Assembly (NCBI RefSeq): GCF_023715245.1
Contig: NZ_JAMBNV010000003.1
Coordinates: 1 to 64,000, forward strand
Length of the DNA: 64,000 nt
Origin: Sporosarcina luteola
GTDB taxonomy: Bacteria; Bacillota; Bacilli; Bacillales_A; Planococcaceae
Reading direction: 5' to 3'
Translations under genes and position numbers: made by a program
Part shown: positions 19,749 to 28,561 of the stretch, in pieces
Position numbering within the stretch: the first letter of the stretch is position 1
Layout of the letters: each line of letters starts with the position of its first letter
Notes under the pieces: model-generated
The model's input: the letters and a program-made list of their open reading frames with translations, nothing else
Databases searched by the model: none
Told to the model about the DNA's origin: nothing

Positions 19749-21457
19749 TCAATATTGCACACCATGCCGGGAATGCGTCTTGAATGCTTCATCATTTGGC
19801 TCGAAGTAATCTTCTGTGTATTTCGCTACGAATTCACCATTGGCGATGTGGCCCGCACCCCATGTCGGGTCCATTGTGAGCCATTCGCCATCCACTTTAA
19901 CTTCCACCCATGCGTGTCGGGAGAAATTGAAGCCGGACCCGGCCGTTCCTGCTATATATCTTGCTTCCATGCCTGACGCGCGGAGCAAGGCGAGGGCGAG
20001 ATACGTATAGTCCTGGCAAATCCCTTTTTCAAGCTGTAACACTTTTAACGCACTATCATCCCATTCAAACTCGCTGTTTTTCTGTTTTTGTACATCATAG
20101 GCAATTGACTTAGCCGTAAATTCATAGATGGCTTTAGCTTTCTCGCGATCTGACATATCTTCAGTTATGAGCTCTTTCACAATCGCGATAATTTCAGGGG
20201 CATCGGATTGAACTCCACGTGATGGCAGCACATCACGTTGGTCCTCCGTTGCTGTACTTTTTACTGTGAACTTGGCTACATCATAATAATAAAACTTAGC
20301 ACTGTTTTTCTCTTTTATTTTCGGAACACTAACGGTAACGTCATAGGTTCCAGGTCCAAAGCGCAAATAGAATTCATCGTCGAATTTGTAATTATCGACG
20401 GGAATAACGGACAGCGCCTCGTCGCCATCTTTTTTCGTCGTAATATAAAGGTGTGTCGTCTCTTTTGCAAATGGGGCATCTTTGTCGATACTGCCTTTTA
20501 TGCGATACGTTAAATTGGTTTCTTCGCCGCCGGCTGTCGGATAGGTGAGATTGACGCCTCGTTCCTCATATGTCGTCATGTACTTGATCGGTTCAGTGAC
20601 AAGGTCGGATTCATTATCGATATAAAGAATCGTTCCCTCTTGAAAATAATTGTTTCTCTCCTCGTCAGGAACGTAGACTTTTAATTGATGGACACCTTTT
20701 CCGTAAAATAAAGGGACATCATACGCGAATTTGCCGTTCTTACTGTTATTATGTGCTTCCACGTTTCTCCGTCTTTTTTGAGTTCAAGCATCAGTTGTTC
20801 GTTTGGTCCTTTGATGGAAGGGATTTCTCCTTTGAGTGCGAAGATCTCGCTTTCTTTTACATAACCGCTATCCGGAGCCTCAAGTGATAATCCTGCTTCT
20901 TGGGCAAAGGGGGTGTATGTAAGGTCTCGGTGGATCGCAGGGTTGACGTTGAAAACAGTGAATTTTGCAAGGTCATAGTAATAATTTTTCTGTTTCGTAC
21001 TCGGGAGCATTACGGAAACTTGGTATTCTCCCTCTCCATTGAACAGCCTTACGTCCTGTTTAAATTTACCATCTTTAATTGGCGCATAGTATTCCATCGA
21101 GTCATCGGAAAGCGCTTCTCCTGTATATCTAATTTTGATCCATACAAAGTCTTCTTGTAATTGGTCCTGATTCTCGACCGTTCCTTCAATGGTGACAATT
21201 TCATTTACCGCGAAGTTTGTGTGGGTTGGTTCGAGTAACGCAGCGCCGACTTCCTCGCCGTAGGATGTCAGTTCCAATGGCGTCATTTCAAGTTCAGCGT
21301 TTTTCTTTTCCACTGCCGCTTGATAATCAATCTTCTGTTCCTGCTTTTTTTGCTCGGACGTTGGCTGCGGTTCTTTTATGGCTGCAGACTTATCCGAGCA
21401 TGCTCCTACTAAAAGCAGGCATAGCATTGAAACAATTAGTATATGGTTTTTTTTCAT
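19749..21457 (-). pseudogene. Transglutaminase-domain lipoprotein, interrupted by a frameshift
   Basis: Two overlapping minus-strand frames make one protein of about 570 residues. The upstream frame (20681-21457) starts MKKNHILIVSMLCLLLVGAC, a lipoprotein signal with lipobox LVGAC, and carries repeated beta-rich modules. The downstream frame (19749-20762) continues them and ends in a transglutaminase-like core: GICQDY (Cys), RHAWVEV (His) and MDPTWG (Asp). One base added near 20751-20753 (GG to GGG) would join ...KDGETW to EAHNNSKNGK without a break. Either a recent mutation or a sequencing error. If intact it would be a surface protein with a papain-like fold. Confidence 0.85.
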
Positions 21458-21659
21458 AGAGATCAGATTCCCCCTTGGAATTTTTCGGTATCTATACTAT
21501 AGCAAGTTTTCGCAACTAAATCTTAGGCCTGTCGATTGAGGTATTAAGTACTGTTTAACAAGTTGGTTGAACCGATATTGTTAATTACCCCTAACAAAAT
21601 GTTAATAAAACTTTACATAGTGTTAAGAATAACATACATTAGAAGTAGGAGGAATTGAC

Positions 21660-21863
21660 ATGCTGAATAACAAGGTTCGAGAGTTGCGTGCCCGTCATGA
21701 GTATACGCAAAGCGATCTCGCCAAAATGGTTGGTGTCACGCGGCAAACGATCGGCTTTATTGAAAAAGGAGAGTTTTCTCCTTCGGTCACGTTGGCCCTG
21801 AAAATTGCGCAAGCATTCCAATGTGATATGAACGAAGTATTTTGGTTGGAAGGGGAGGAATGA
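21660..21863 (+). CDS. XRE-family small HTH regulator
   Basis: A 67-residue protein that is almost entirely one Cro/CI-type helix-turn-helix (LRARHEYTQSDLAKMVGVTRQ then TIGFIEKGEFSPS), of the YozG/PrtR-like small class. The 3' neighbour begins two bases after its stop, so the pair is an operon. Such small XRE proteins next to a membrane gene usually autoregulate the pair. AGTAGGAGGAATTGAC precedes the ATG. Confidence 0.9.
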   Translation: MLNNKVRELRARHEYTQSDLAKMVGVTRQTIGFIEKGEFSPSVTLALKIAQAFQCDMNEVFWLEGEE

Positions 21864-21864
21864 A

Positions 21865-22368
21865 ATGAAAGGCGATATGAGGTATACGTATCCGATCTGG
21901 CAAATGGGGTTCATATTATTGCTGATTGCACTCACGACGATAATTGGATTCACCTTGGATTATGAAATATCAAATGGTACGGATAGCTTCCTGTTTCAGT
22001 TTAGTTTGGAGGGCGTCGGGTTTTGGTGCCTTGCCGCTTGGCTCGTCCTCTTAGTTATCTATCTACTTATATTTGGCTGGAAAATGCATCATCATAATAA
22101 GCGGAACCCGAGTCATCAGCTGAAAATCATGACATTAAAACCGCAGGAATATATGGAGGATGACGAATTGTTTGAGGAAGTCACAAGACGGGCAACACAG
22201 AAAGTCTATTCTTACTTCACGGTCGCACTCCCGTTCCTAGCAAGCTTATTTCTGATTTTACCGATTGGGAAGTTTGGTATGCTGAACGCATTGCTATTGA
22301 TTGCGTTTGGACAATATTTTATTTATTACCGATCCATTCGGCAGTATATGGAAAAGGATGCCGAATAA
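21865..22368 (+). CDS. Membrane protein paired with the XRE regulator
   Basis: 167 residues with four hydrophobic segments in two pairs (about 10-30, 52-75, 115-132, 137-155), separated by a charged loop (KRNPSHQLKIMTLKPQEYMEDDELFEEVTRR). I do not recognise the family with certainty; DUF2178- or DUF3169-like proteins often pair with small XRE regulators. GGGGAGG overlaps the upstream stop. Probably controlled by the adjacent repressor. Confidence 0.7.
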   Translation: MKGDMRYTYPIWQMGFILLLIALTTIIGFTLDYEISNGTDSFLFQFSLEGVGFWCLAAWLVLLVIYLLIFGWKMHHHNKRNPSHQLKIMTLKPQEYMEDDELFEEVTRRATQKVYSYFTVALPFLASLFLILPIGKFGMLNALLLIAFGQYFIYYRSIRQYMEKDAE

Positions 22369-22387
22369 CTAGGGGAGAAGTAGGTTC

Positions 22388-22465
22388 ATGAATAAAGAAA
22401 ATGGGTTTATGGGGTTATTTCCTCATTCGGATGACACAACAGTTGATGCTGCCTACAAGTCTTAA
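22388..22465 (+). CDS. Possible 25-residue ORF or truncated gene start
   Basis: Reads MNKENGFMGLFPHSDDTTVD followed by AAYKS, preceded by GGGGAGAAGTAGG. It looks like the start of a longer protein. It ends nine bases before repeat copy 2, so the element may have replaced the rest of the gene. It could also be chance. No homologue recognised. Confidence 0.35.
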   Translation: MNKENGFMGLFPHSDDTTVDAAYKS

Positions 22466-22473
22466 ATTGTTTG

Positions 22474-22613
22474 GGTGCCTGTGTAGCACACAATTCAGAT
22501 AATACACTGCAATTGCATGAAATAAACGAAGAAGCTGATCATCTTTGGTCAGCCTCTTTTTGTAGTTATATCTACTTTGTTGAGTTGTCATAAATGTATG
22601 CCGCACAGGCACC
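22474..22613 (+). repeat. Dispersed 147-bp element, copy 2
   Basis: 140 bp, from GGTGCCTGTGTAGCACAC to CCGCACAGGCACC. The hairpin arms are GAAGCTGATC/GGTCAGCCTC, with one mismatch and one wobble. Its GCTGA version resembles copy 1 rather than the common GCCAACC type. Confidence 0.93.
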
Positions 22614-22620
22614 GATACAA

Positions 22621-22902
22621 TTACTCCTGATTCTCCAATCCAAATCTTTTTGCATTACGAGCTCGAGCCCGTTCGGCTTCAATTTCTCGATTACGAGGTT
22701 CAGCATTCGTGACCAATGAGTTTAGTAATTTTTGTGTAGCGATAACGACTTCCTCAACAGCAAGATTAATAGCATCCTCGTTTGCCTTCGATGGCTTGCT
22801 GTAACCAGAAACCTTCCGCACATACTGGAGCGAAGCGGAATAAATTTCATCCGTAGTAGCCGGAGGGCTAAAATTAAACAGCGTTTTAATGTTTCGGCAC
22901 AT
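22621..22902 (-). CDS. DUF2277 family protein
   Basis: 93 residues starting MCRNIKTLFNFSPPATTDEI, with LQYVRKVSGYSKPSKANEDAI in the middle: the whole DUF2277 signature. Function unknown; several actinobacterial and bacillar members exist. It is soluble and helical, and the C-terminus is rich in Arg/Glu. It lies convergent to the element and divergent from the MscS gene. Confidence 0.85.
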   Translation of the reverse strand: MCRNIKTLFNFSPPATTDEIYSASLQYVRKVSGYSKPSKANEDAINLAVEEVVIATQKLLNSLVTNAEPRNREIEAERARARNAKRFGLENQE

Positions 22903-23047
22903 ATCATTTACCTCATTTGTTTGTTATTTTCTCGATTGTATCATATTCCACTAAATCGTATCATTGCATGCACAGGAGGCTGAAGAAAGTGGCGACCTCT
23001 TGGTTCTGGTATAATGGAAAGCAGACTACGCATAGTGGAGGAGACAA

Positions 23048-24292
23048 ATGAACTTTATTCGTAATCGTCTATTAGGTTACGGAGTGGATGATACCTTGGT
23101 TGACCCGCTGTCCTTTGTCATCCTGGTTACTGTCATCACACTCCTTTGCATCATCGCGAATTTTATTACAAAACATATGATTATCCGATTCATCGCTCAT
23201 ATTGTGAAAAAGCATAAAATCCAGTGGGGCAATATTCTGTTGGAACGAAAAGTGCTTCGCAGATTATCCCATTTTGTGCCTGCACTCATCATTTATTACT
23301 TCGCTGCAACTTTTCCGACGTATCAGAAGGTGATTGAAACGTTGGCGCTGACGTATATTATGATTGTGGCATTTAGTGTTATCAATCGACTCTTAAGCGT
23401 GTTCAATGATATTTATCAGACGTATGAAATTGCAAAGACGAAGCCGATTAAAGGATATGTGCAAGTTGCTAAAATTATTGTTGTAATTGTTGGTGCCATT
23501 TTGGTGATTGCCAATCTGATGGGGGAAAGTCCGATTATCCTGTTGAGTGGGATTGGTGCTCTATCGGCAGTATTTATGTTGGTATTCAAGGATTCCTTGT
23601 TAGGATTAGTGGCTGGGATCCAGTTGTCGGCCACCGAAATGGTTCGAATGGGTGATTGGATTGAAGTGCCGAATTATGGTGCGAACGGGGATATCATTGA
23701 TATTTCCTTGAATACGGTGGCGGTGCGGAACTTCGACCAAACAGTGACGATGATCCCGAGCTATGCGCTCATTTCGGATCACTTCATCAACTGGCGCGGA
23801 ATGCAGGAATCCGGCGGCAGGCGCATCAAGCGTGCATTGTATATCGATATGTCAAGTATCCAGTTTTGCACGGAGGAAATGATTGAGCATTATAAACAGA
23901 TTAACTTTCTGTCGGAGTATATCGTTGAACGGAAACGAGAGATTGAGGAGTATAACGTTACGAATAAAATCGACAGGAATAATCTTGTGAATGGGAGAGC
24001 GATGACGAATATCGGGGTCTTCCGGGCATACATCAGCGAATATCTTCGACGCCATCCAGGCATCCATCAGGAAAAGACATTGATGGTCCGGCAATTGGCA
24101 CCTGGAGAGAATGGGTTGCCGATTGAAATTTACGCCTTTGCGAATAGTGTTCAATGGACCGTCTATGAAACTGTGCAAGCTGATATTTTCGATCATCTCT
24201 TTGCTGTTGCAGGGGAGTTTGGACTCCACGTGTTTCAAAATCCGACGGGCAGTGACCTGAAAGCGTTGAGCCATGAAGTAAAAGGCGAGTGA
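23048..24292 (+). CDS. MscS-family mechanosensitive channel (YbdG-like)
   Basis: A 414-residue small-conductance mechanosensitive channel. Five membrane segments lie in the first 190 residues; the pore helix and beta domain follow (LLSGIGALSAVFMLVFKDSLLGLVAG, then MVRMGDWIEVPNYGANGDIIDISLNTVAVRNFD). The long soluble C-terminal part (about 260-414) is like YbdG and YnaI-type members. It opens under membrane tension after osmotic downshift. AGTGGAGGAGACAA precedes the ATG. Repeat copy 3 lies 19 bp after the stop. Confidence 0.9.
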   Translation: MNFIRNRLLGYGVDDTLVDPLSFVILVTVITLLCIIANFITKHMIIRFIAHIVKKHKIQWGNILLERKVLRRLSHFVPALIIYYFAATFPTYQKVIETLALTYIMIVAFSVINRLLSVFNDIYQTYEIAKTKPIKGYVQVAKIIVVIVGAILVIANLMGESPIILLSGIGALSAVFMLVFKDSLLGLVAGIQLSATEMVRMGDWIEVPNYGANGDIIDISLNTVAVRNFDQTVTMIPSYALISDHFINWRGMQESGGRRIKRALYIDMSSIQFCTEEMIEHYKQINFLSEYIVERKREIEEYNVTNKIDRNNLVNGRAMTNIGVFRAYISEYLRRHPGIHQEKTLMVRQLAPGENGLPIEIYAFANSVQWTVYETVQADIFDHLFAVAGEFGLHVFQNPTGSDLKALSHEVKGE

Positions 24293-24311
24293 ATTGTTTG
24301 CGAATTGTTTG

Positions 24312-24457
24312 GGTGCCTGTGCAATAAACAATTCAGATAATGCACTACAATTGTATAATATAAATGAAGAAGCCGACCAAATCAACATTTTGTCGGCTTC
24401 TTTCTGCATTACTATAACTTTTGTTGAATTGTCATAAATGTGTGATGCACAGGCACC
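24312..24457 (+). repeat. Dispersed 147-bp element, copy 3
   Basis: Hairpin arms GAAGCCGACC/TGTCGGCTTC. The left flank GAATTGTTT pairs with AAACAATTC inside the element, one of the longest 5' side hairpins. It sits between convergent genes. Confidence 0.94.
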
Positions 24458-24474
24458 GAAAAGGAACAGAATAA

Positions 24475-24510
24475 AGCCCTTGAAAACTCCAATCGGAGTT
24501 CACAAGGGCT
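24475..24510 (-). terminator. Terminator of the acidic repeat gene
   Basis: AGCCCTTG..AACTCC pairs with GGAGTT..CAAGGGCT around AATC. Read on the minus strand it is followed by TTTATTC. It lies 115 bp beyond the stop. Confidence 0.75.
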
Positions 24511-24625
24511 GTATTGTTTATCAAAATTTAATTTGATCAACCGTAAGGCATACGGTTCAGGGCAGGGAATGATAACATTTCCTGTTAGTATGGGATCAGT
24601 TATTCAGTTTTATTTTGTTGCTATC

Positions 24626-26365
24626 TTACTTTTTGAGCAATCCGAAGAATGAGCTGTAAGCTGCAACAACTTGGTTGTAATATCCGACTAGCTTGTCCCA
24701 AACTGTTGTTTGAACAACATCTGTAGCTGGTTGCTCAGTAACTTCTTCGTCTTCAACAGCGTCGTCGCCTTCAACAGCGTCGTCGCCTTCAACAGCGTCG
24801 TCACCTTCAACAGCGTCGTCGCCTTCAACAGCGTCGTCGCCTTCGACAGCGTCGTCGCCTTCAACAGCGTCGTCGCCTTCGACAGCGTCGTCGCCTTCAA
24901 CAGCGTCGTCACCTTCAACAGCATCGTCGCCTTCAACAGCGTCGTCACCTTCAACAGCGTCGTCACCTTCAACAGCATCGTCGCCTTCAACAGCATCGTC
25001 GCCTTCAACAGCATCGTCGCCTTCAACAGCGTCGTCGCCTTCAACAGCGTCGTCGCCTTCAACAGCATCGTCGCCTTCAACAGCGTCGTCACCTTCAACA
25101 GCATCGTCGCCTTCAACAGCGTCATCGCCAGCAGGTAATTCTACTACATCGTCACCTTCGACAGGTAGTTCTTCTGCATCTTCACCTGGCAAGACAATTC
25201 CGAGGTGATCTTGGATTGCAAGGTTATAGTAATCAAGTAAGCTTACATAATTTTGTAAGATAGATTTATATTCATTGGCTTGCTCATCTGTTATAATTGA
25301 ATCGGCTTGGTCAGTTGACGACTTATCTTCATTGATATTCTCGTCAGCTGGCTTTTCTGTTTCTTCAGTATCTACTTCGGCATCTACTTCAGCATTTTCT
25401 TCAGCTGGTGCGTCTGTAGCATCATCTTCATTTACAGGTACTTCATTAGAATCTTCTTCGTCAGCAGGTGACTCTACAGCCTCATCTCCGTCGACAGCTT
25501 CTTCTTCTTCAGCTGGTACTTCTACATCTTCGTCAACTGGAGTTTCGTCAACTACTTCATCTTCAGCTGGAGTTTCTTCAACTTCTTCTTCCTCAACTGG
25601 AGTTTCGTCAACTTCTTCTTCGTCGACTGGAGTTTCGTCAACTTCTTCTTCGTCAGCTGGAGTTTCGTCAACTTCTTCATCTTCAGCTGGTGTTTCCTCA
25701 ACTTCTTCTTCGTCAACTGGAGTTTCGTCAACTACTTCTTCGTCGACTGGAGTTTCGTCAACTTCTTCTTCGTCAGCTGGAGTTTCGTCAACTTCTTCAT
25801 CTTCAGCTGGTGTTTCCTCAACTTCTTCTTCGTCAGCTGGAGTTTCGTCAACTTCTTCATCTTCAGCTGGTGTTTCCTCAACTTCTTCTTCGTCAACTGG
25901 AGTTTCGTCAACTACTTCATCGTCAGCTGGAGTTTCTTCAACTTCTTCTTCATCAGATGGTGTTTCCTCAGCTTCTTCTTCATCAGTCGGTGCTTCTACA
26001 TCTTCTTCATCAGCTGGTGCGTCTGTACCTTCTTCATCTACAGGTGCATCTGTATCTTCGTCATCGTTATTAGGTGCGTCTGTGTCATCTTCATCTGTTG
26101 TATCATTTTCACCCGGCTCTGCAGCTACGAAGTTTTTATTTGCAATCGTACGCATGAATTTCCCTTTTTCAGGTGAACCCGGAATGCTTGTTGCATAATA
26201 GGAAACTTTTTCACCGTGGTTTTTGAACTCTTTTTCACCATTTTCAGCTGCTAAAGCTGAACCGCCAGCTCCAAAAATAGCTGCAGTTAGCATTGACGTC
26301 GACATGACAAACGGCAAAATTTTCTTTTTCGTGTTCTTTTCATTACGATTCGTTTCGTTAACCAA
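24626..26365 (-). CDS. Secreted acidic tandem-repeat protein
   Basis: 579 residues. A signal peptide (KKKILPFVMSTSMLTAAIFG, cleavage near ALAAEN) leads to a short unique region. Next come about fifteen ten-residue units of the type DETPVDEEEV and a less repetitive acidic stretch, then twenty AVEGDD units plus one AVEDEE, and a 30-residue non-acidic tail (VWDKLVGYYNQVVAAYSSFF). Charge is overwhelmingly negative. There is no LPXTG or membrane anchor. TTG 26365 is the only usable start: a TGA lies three codons upstream in frame. AAGGGAG precedes it. I do not recognise a family; roles such as calcium binding, cell-surface spacer or matrix are only guesses. Confidence 0.85.
   Translation of the reverse strand: MVNETNRNEKNTKKKILPFVMSTSMLTAAIFGAGGSALAAENGEKEFKNHGEKVSYYATSIPGSPEKGKFMRTIANKNFVAAEPGENDTTDEDDTDAPNNDDEDTDAPVDEEGTDAPADEEDVEAPTDEEEAEETPSDEEEVEETPADDEVVDETPVDEEEVEETPAEDEEVDETPADEEEVEETPAEDEEVDETPADEEEVDETPVDEEVVDETPVDEEEVEETPAEDEEVDETPADEEEVDETPVDEEEVDETPVEEEEVEETPAEDEVVDETPVDEDVEVPAEEEEAVDGDEAVESPADEEDSNEVPVNEDDATDAPAEENAEVDAEVDTEETEKPADENINEDKSSTDQADSIITDEQANEYKSILQNYVSLLDYYNLAIQDHLGIVLPGEDAEELPVEGDDVVELPAGDDAVEGDDAVEGDDAVEGDDAVEGDDAVEGDDAVEGDDAVEGDDAVEGDDAVEGDDAVEGDDAVEGDDAVEGDDAVEGDDAVEGDDAVEGDDAVEGDDAVEGDDAVEGDDAVEGDDAVEGDDAVEDEEVTEQPATDVVQTTVWDKLVGYYNQVVAAYSSFFGLLKK
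24743..25120 (-). repeat. 18-bp tandem repeat, 21 units
   Basis: Plus-strand unit GTCGTCGCCTTCAACAGC, repeated 21 times without interruption and encoding AVEGDD on the minus strand. Units differ only at synonymous positions (GTC/ATC, GCC/ACC, AAC/GAC), so the protein repeat is held constant while DNA drifts. Copy number is likely to vary between strains. Confidence 0.95.
25525..26005 (-). repeat. 30-bp tandem repeat encoding DETPxDEEEV units
   Basis: About fifteen units of 30 bp encode ten-residue acidic repeats with alternating DETP and EETP cores. There is a higher-order 60-bp pattern in the middle, which suggests block duplication. The limits are approximate because both ends fade into related DAP-containing units. 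Confidence 0.85.
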
Positions 26366-26439
26366 GAATGATCAAACTCCCTTTTCTTAAATTTTTTTAA
26401 CTCGACTACCAGATCATGAAGCGAAAAATAACACTCAGT

Positions 26440-26460
26440 TTAGTAAGTTGTTATGTACAT
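26440..26460 (-). CDS. Possible six-codon leader peptide
   Basis: Minus-strand MYITTY frame with AGGAGG four bases before its ATG, 75 bp upstream of the acidic repeat gene. The AGGAGG is inside a hairpin. Far too short to call firmly; listed because the ribosome site is perfect. Confidence 0.3.
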   Translation of the reverse strand: MYITTY

Positions 26461-26461
26461 C

Positions 26462-26555
26462 CGCCTCCTTCTCAAGCATGTAGGAGCGTTTTTTATTATC
26501 CATGAAATAGTTTCACTCGGATAGGTTGGCAGCGCCCCATCTGCACATTACCAAC
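26462..26555 (-). promoter_or_regulatory. Structured leader upstream of the acidic repeat gene
   Basis: Three hairpins in a row: CGCCTCCT/AGGAGCG (26462-26488), TATCC/GGATA with inner GAAA/TTTC (26497-26523), and GTTGG/CCAAC (26525-26555). On the minus strand the last one holds an AGGAGG. On the plus strand the first is followed by TTTTTT, so it could instead be a terminator. It matches no riboswitch class I know. From 26556 to 26815 I see only AT-rich sequence. Confidence 0.4.
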
Positions 26556-26815
26556 AATAACAAAAGTAAATAACAGTAGTGTGACAACCAATTAACAAGT
26601 ATTCATGGAAATATTAACCTTTGTAACAATGAGAAATGCATTAATAGACCAAAAAGAGGATGAAAACTAATCGATTCGTCCCTCGTAACCCATTTATTGA
26701 CAATTAATTACATACGTGAGTCATGCGCACCGTAGATGTCTCGTTACTTTATTAACATGAATAATGAATGGTCTGAATGGTCTAACGTTATATGTTACCA
26801 AATATTACATAGACC

Positions 26816-26843
26816 TTGCATGGCTAGTAATCTATGTTATAGT
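26816..26843 (+). promoter_or_regulatory. Promoter of the thiamine operon
   Basis: TTGCAT at 26816-26821 and TATAGT at 26838-26843, 16-bp spacer, about 24 bp before the TPP riboswitch. Confidence 0.6.
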
Positions 26844-26866
26844 GTAGTAGAAAACTGAAAAGAGTT

Positions 26867-26961
26867 AACCACTGGGGGAGTCTTTGTGAAAGACTGAGAC
26901 GTGTATCGATACGCGGACCCTTCGAACCTGATCTGGCTCATACCAGCGTAGGGAAGTGGGT
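26867..26961 (+). ncRNA. TPP riboswitch (THI box)
   Basis: The aptamer shows the GGGGGAGTC start, CTGAGA (inside AGACTGAGACG), ACCCTTCGAACCTGATCTGG and the TACCAGCGTAGGGAAGTGG end, which are the conserved TPP-binding core. P1 is formed by AACCACT and AGTGGG. Binding of thiamine pyrophosphate should favour the terminator at 26999-27041 and shut off tenA-thiM-thiD-thiE-thiW. Confidence 0.98.
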
Positions 26962-26998
26962 CGCACGTCTTCCAAAGGTTATCTTACGCCGATATGCG

Positions 26999-27041
26999 AG
27001 CCGCTTCTTCAACGATTGTGTTGAGTGAAGCGGCTTTTTTG
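26999..27041 (+). terminator. Riboswitch-controlled terminator before tenA
   Basis: AGCCGCTTC (26999-27007) pairs with GAAGCGGCT (27027-27035), followed by TTTTTT. It is the expression platform of the TPP riboswitch. Confidence 0.92.
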
Positions 27042-27071
27042 GTTTTCCAAAATTTTAAAGGAGTGGTTGGA

Positions 27072-27755
27072 ATGACGTTTTGTGAAGAGGTACGGAAGGA
27101 ATGTGACGATGTTTGGGAGGCAAGCTTCCATCATCCGTTCATCGCAGCGCTTGCTGAAGGAACTTTGCCAAAGGATGTTTTCAAACAGTATGTCCTGCAA
27201 GACTCGTACTATCTGAAGCACTTTGCAAAAGTGCATGCAATGGCAGCTGTGCAGGCAACGGATTTATTGACGGTGCAGCGGTTTGCACAACATGCGGATG
27301 GAACATGCGGGGCGGAGATTTCATTGCATGAAGGCTTCTTTGGATTGTTGGGAGTTACGGATGAGGACATTGAAAAATTTGAGCCGGCGCCGACAGCGTA
27401 TGCGTACACATCGCATTTATACCGGGCAGCGTTGGAAGGTGACTTGGCCACGACGTTGTCCGCATTGCTTCCATGTTATTGGTTGTATTACGAAATCGGC
27501 GAGCGGCTGAAGGACGCGAAACCGGACCACCCGATTTACGACAAATGGATTGCCACGTACAGTTCTGAATGGTTCGAGCAGGCAACCCGTGAACAGATCG
27601 ACCGTTTGAATAAATTGACGGAAGATCTTTCGGTTAAAAGACGCGAACAATTAAAAGCTCATTTCATTAAAAGCATCCATTATGAATTGCAGTTTTGGGA
27701 AATGGCTTGGACAAAGCAATCTTGGTCTCTTGAAACAAACGAGGTGCATGCATAA
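27072..27755 (+). CDS. tenA: Aminopyrimidine aminohydrolase / thiaminase II TenA
   Basis: TenA hydrolyses formylaminopyrimidine breakdown products of thiamine and returns HMP to the pathway. The 227-residue protein has the all-helical TenA fold with HHPFIAALAEGTLP near residue 19, FKQYVLQDSYYL near 40, an active-site Cys in LPCYWLYYEIG near 135, and YSSEWFEQATREQIDRL near 162. ATG 27072 follows AAAGGAGTGGTTGGA; the in-frame ATG at 26994 lies inside the terminator stem. First gene of the operon. Confidence 0.95.
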   Translation: MTFCEEVRKECDDVWEASFHHPFIAALAEGTLPKDVFKQYVLQDSYYLKHFAKVHAMAAVQATDLLTVQRFAQHADGTCGAEISLHEGFFGLLGVTDEDIEKFEPAPTAYAYTSHLYRAALEGDLATTLSALLPCYWLYYEIGERLKDAKPDHPIYDKWIATYSSEWFEQATREQIDRLNKLTEDLSVKRREQLKAHFIKSIHYELQFWEMAWTKQSWSLETNEVHA

Positions 27756-28561
27756 TGACTCAATCTTCATTGCTGCAAGAACTGCGTATGCAAAACCCGT
27801 TAGTCCATTGCATCACGAATATTGTCGTCGCAAACTTTCAAGCGAACGGCCTGCTGGCATTGGGAGCTTCTCCGATCATGGCGGATGCGATCGAGGAGGC
27901 CGCGGAAGTAGCCGCCGTATCCTCCTGTACATTGCTCAACATCGGGGCGCTGGATCCTTTGGCTGTTCAATCAATGATTGCCGCAGGAAAAGTTTCTTCT
28001 ATTAAAGGGCGGCCACTCGTATTGGATCCGGTCGGAGCTGGGGCGACCACTTTCCGAAAACAGACGGTCGCTACACTTCTGAAGGAATTGGATATTACGC
28101 TTATACGCGGAAATGCCGGTGAGATTGCGTCGATTGCGGGCGTTGAATGGGAAGCGAAAGGGGTCGATGCAGGGGCTGGCTCGGCAAATATTGAGGAGGC
28201 GGCGAAAGATGTCGCTCGCCGCCACCGTTGCCTCGTCGCTGTTACCGGCGAGACCGACATCGTAACAGATGGTGAAAAAATCATCAGAATCACAGGAGGG
28301 AATCTGCTCATGAGTAAAATTACGGGCATGGGCTGTCTGTTAAGCGCGGTTTCCGCCGCTTTCCTGTCCGTCGGTACGCGTTCCCCGATTGACGCAGTTG
28401 CTTACAGTCTCGCCTTTTACAAACGAGCGGGTGAATTGGCGGCTGAACTAGCTTCCGGTCCAGGGGATTTTGCGGTTTATTTCCTAAATGCCTTACATCA
28501 AATGGACGATGAAGCAATCGATGTCGACCAATTCATTGTTAAAGAGGGGGTTTCCAAATGA
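27755..28561 (+). CDS. thiM: Hydroxyethylthiazole kinase ThiM
   Basis: ThiM phosphorylates salvaged 4-methyl-5-hydroxyethylthiazole. The 268-residue ribokinase-like protein carries NPLVHCITNIVVANFQANG near residue 14, DPVGAGAT near 92, GNAGEI near 117 and the anion-hole motif GMGCLLSA near 193. Typical GTGC is written GMGC here, as usual for ThiM. The ATG overlaps the tenA TAA by one base (TAATG). Confidence 0.96.
   Translation: MTQSSLLQELRMQNPLVHCITNIVVANFQANGLLALGASPIMADAIEEAAEVAAVSSCTLLNIGALDPLAVQSMIAAGKVSSIKGRPLVLDPVGAGATTFRKQTVATLLKELDITLIRGNAGEIASIAGVEWEAKGVDAGAGSANIEEAAKDVARRHRCLVAVTGETDIVTDGEKIIRITGGNLLMSKITGMGCLLSAVSAAFLSVGTRSPIDAVAYSLAFYKRAGELAAELASGPGDFAVYFLNALHQMDDEAIDVDQFIVKEGVSK

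Noticed and set aside
24743..25120. CRISPR-like array of short repeats
   Set aside because: The 18-bp units are contiguous with no spacers and encode an in-frame protein repeat.
25275..26198. A 307-codon plus-strand frame rich in Ser opposite the acidic repeat gene
   Set aside because: It is the mirror of the repeat codons. It has no ribosome site, and the minus strand has a signal peptide and terminator.
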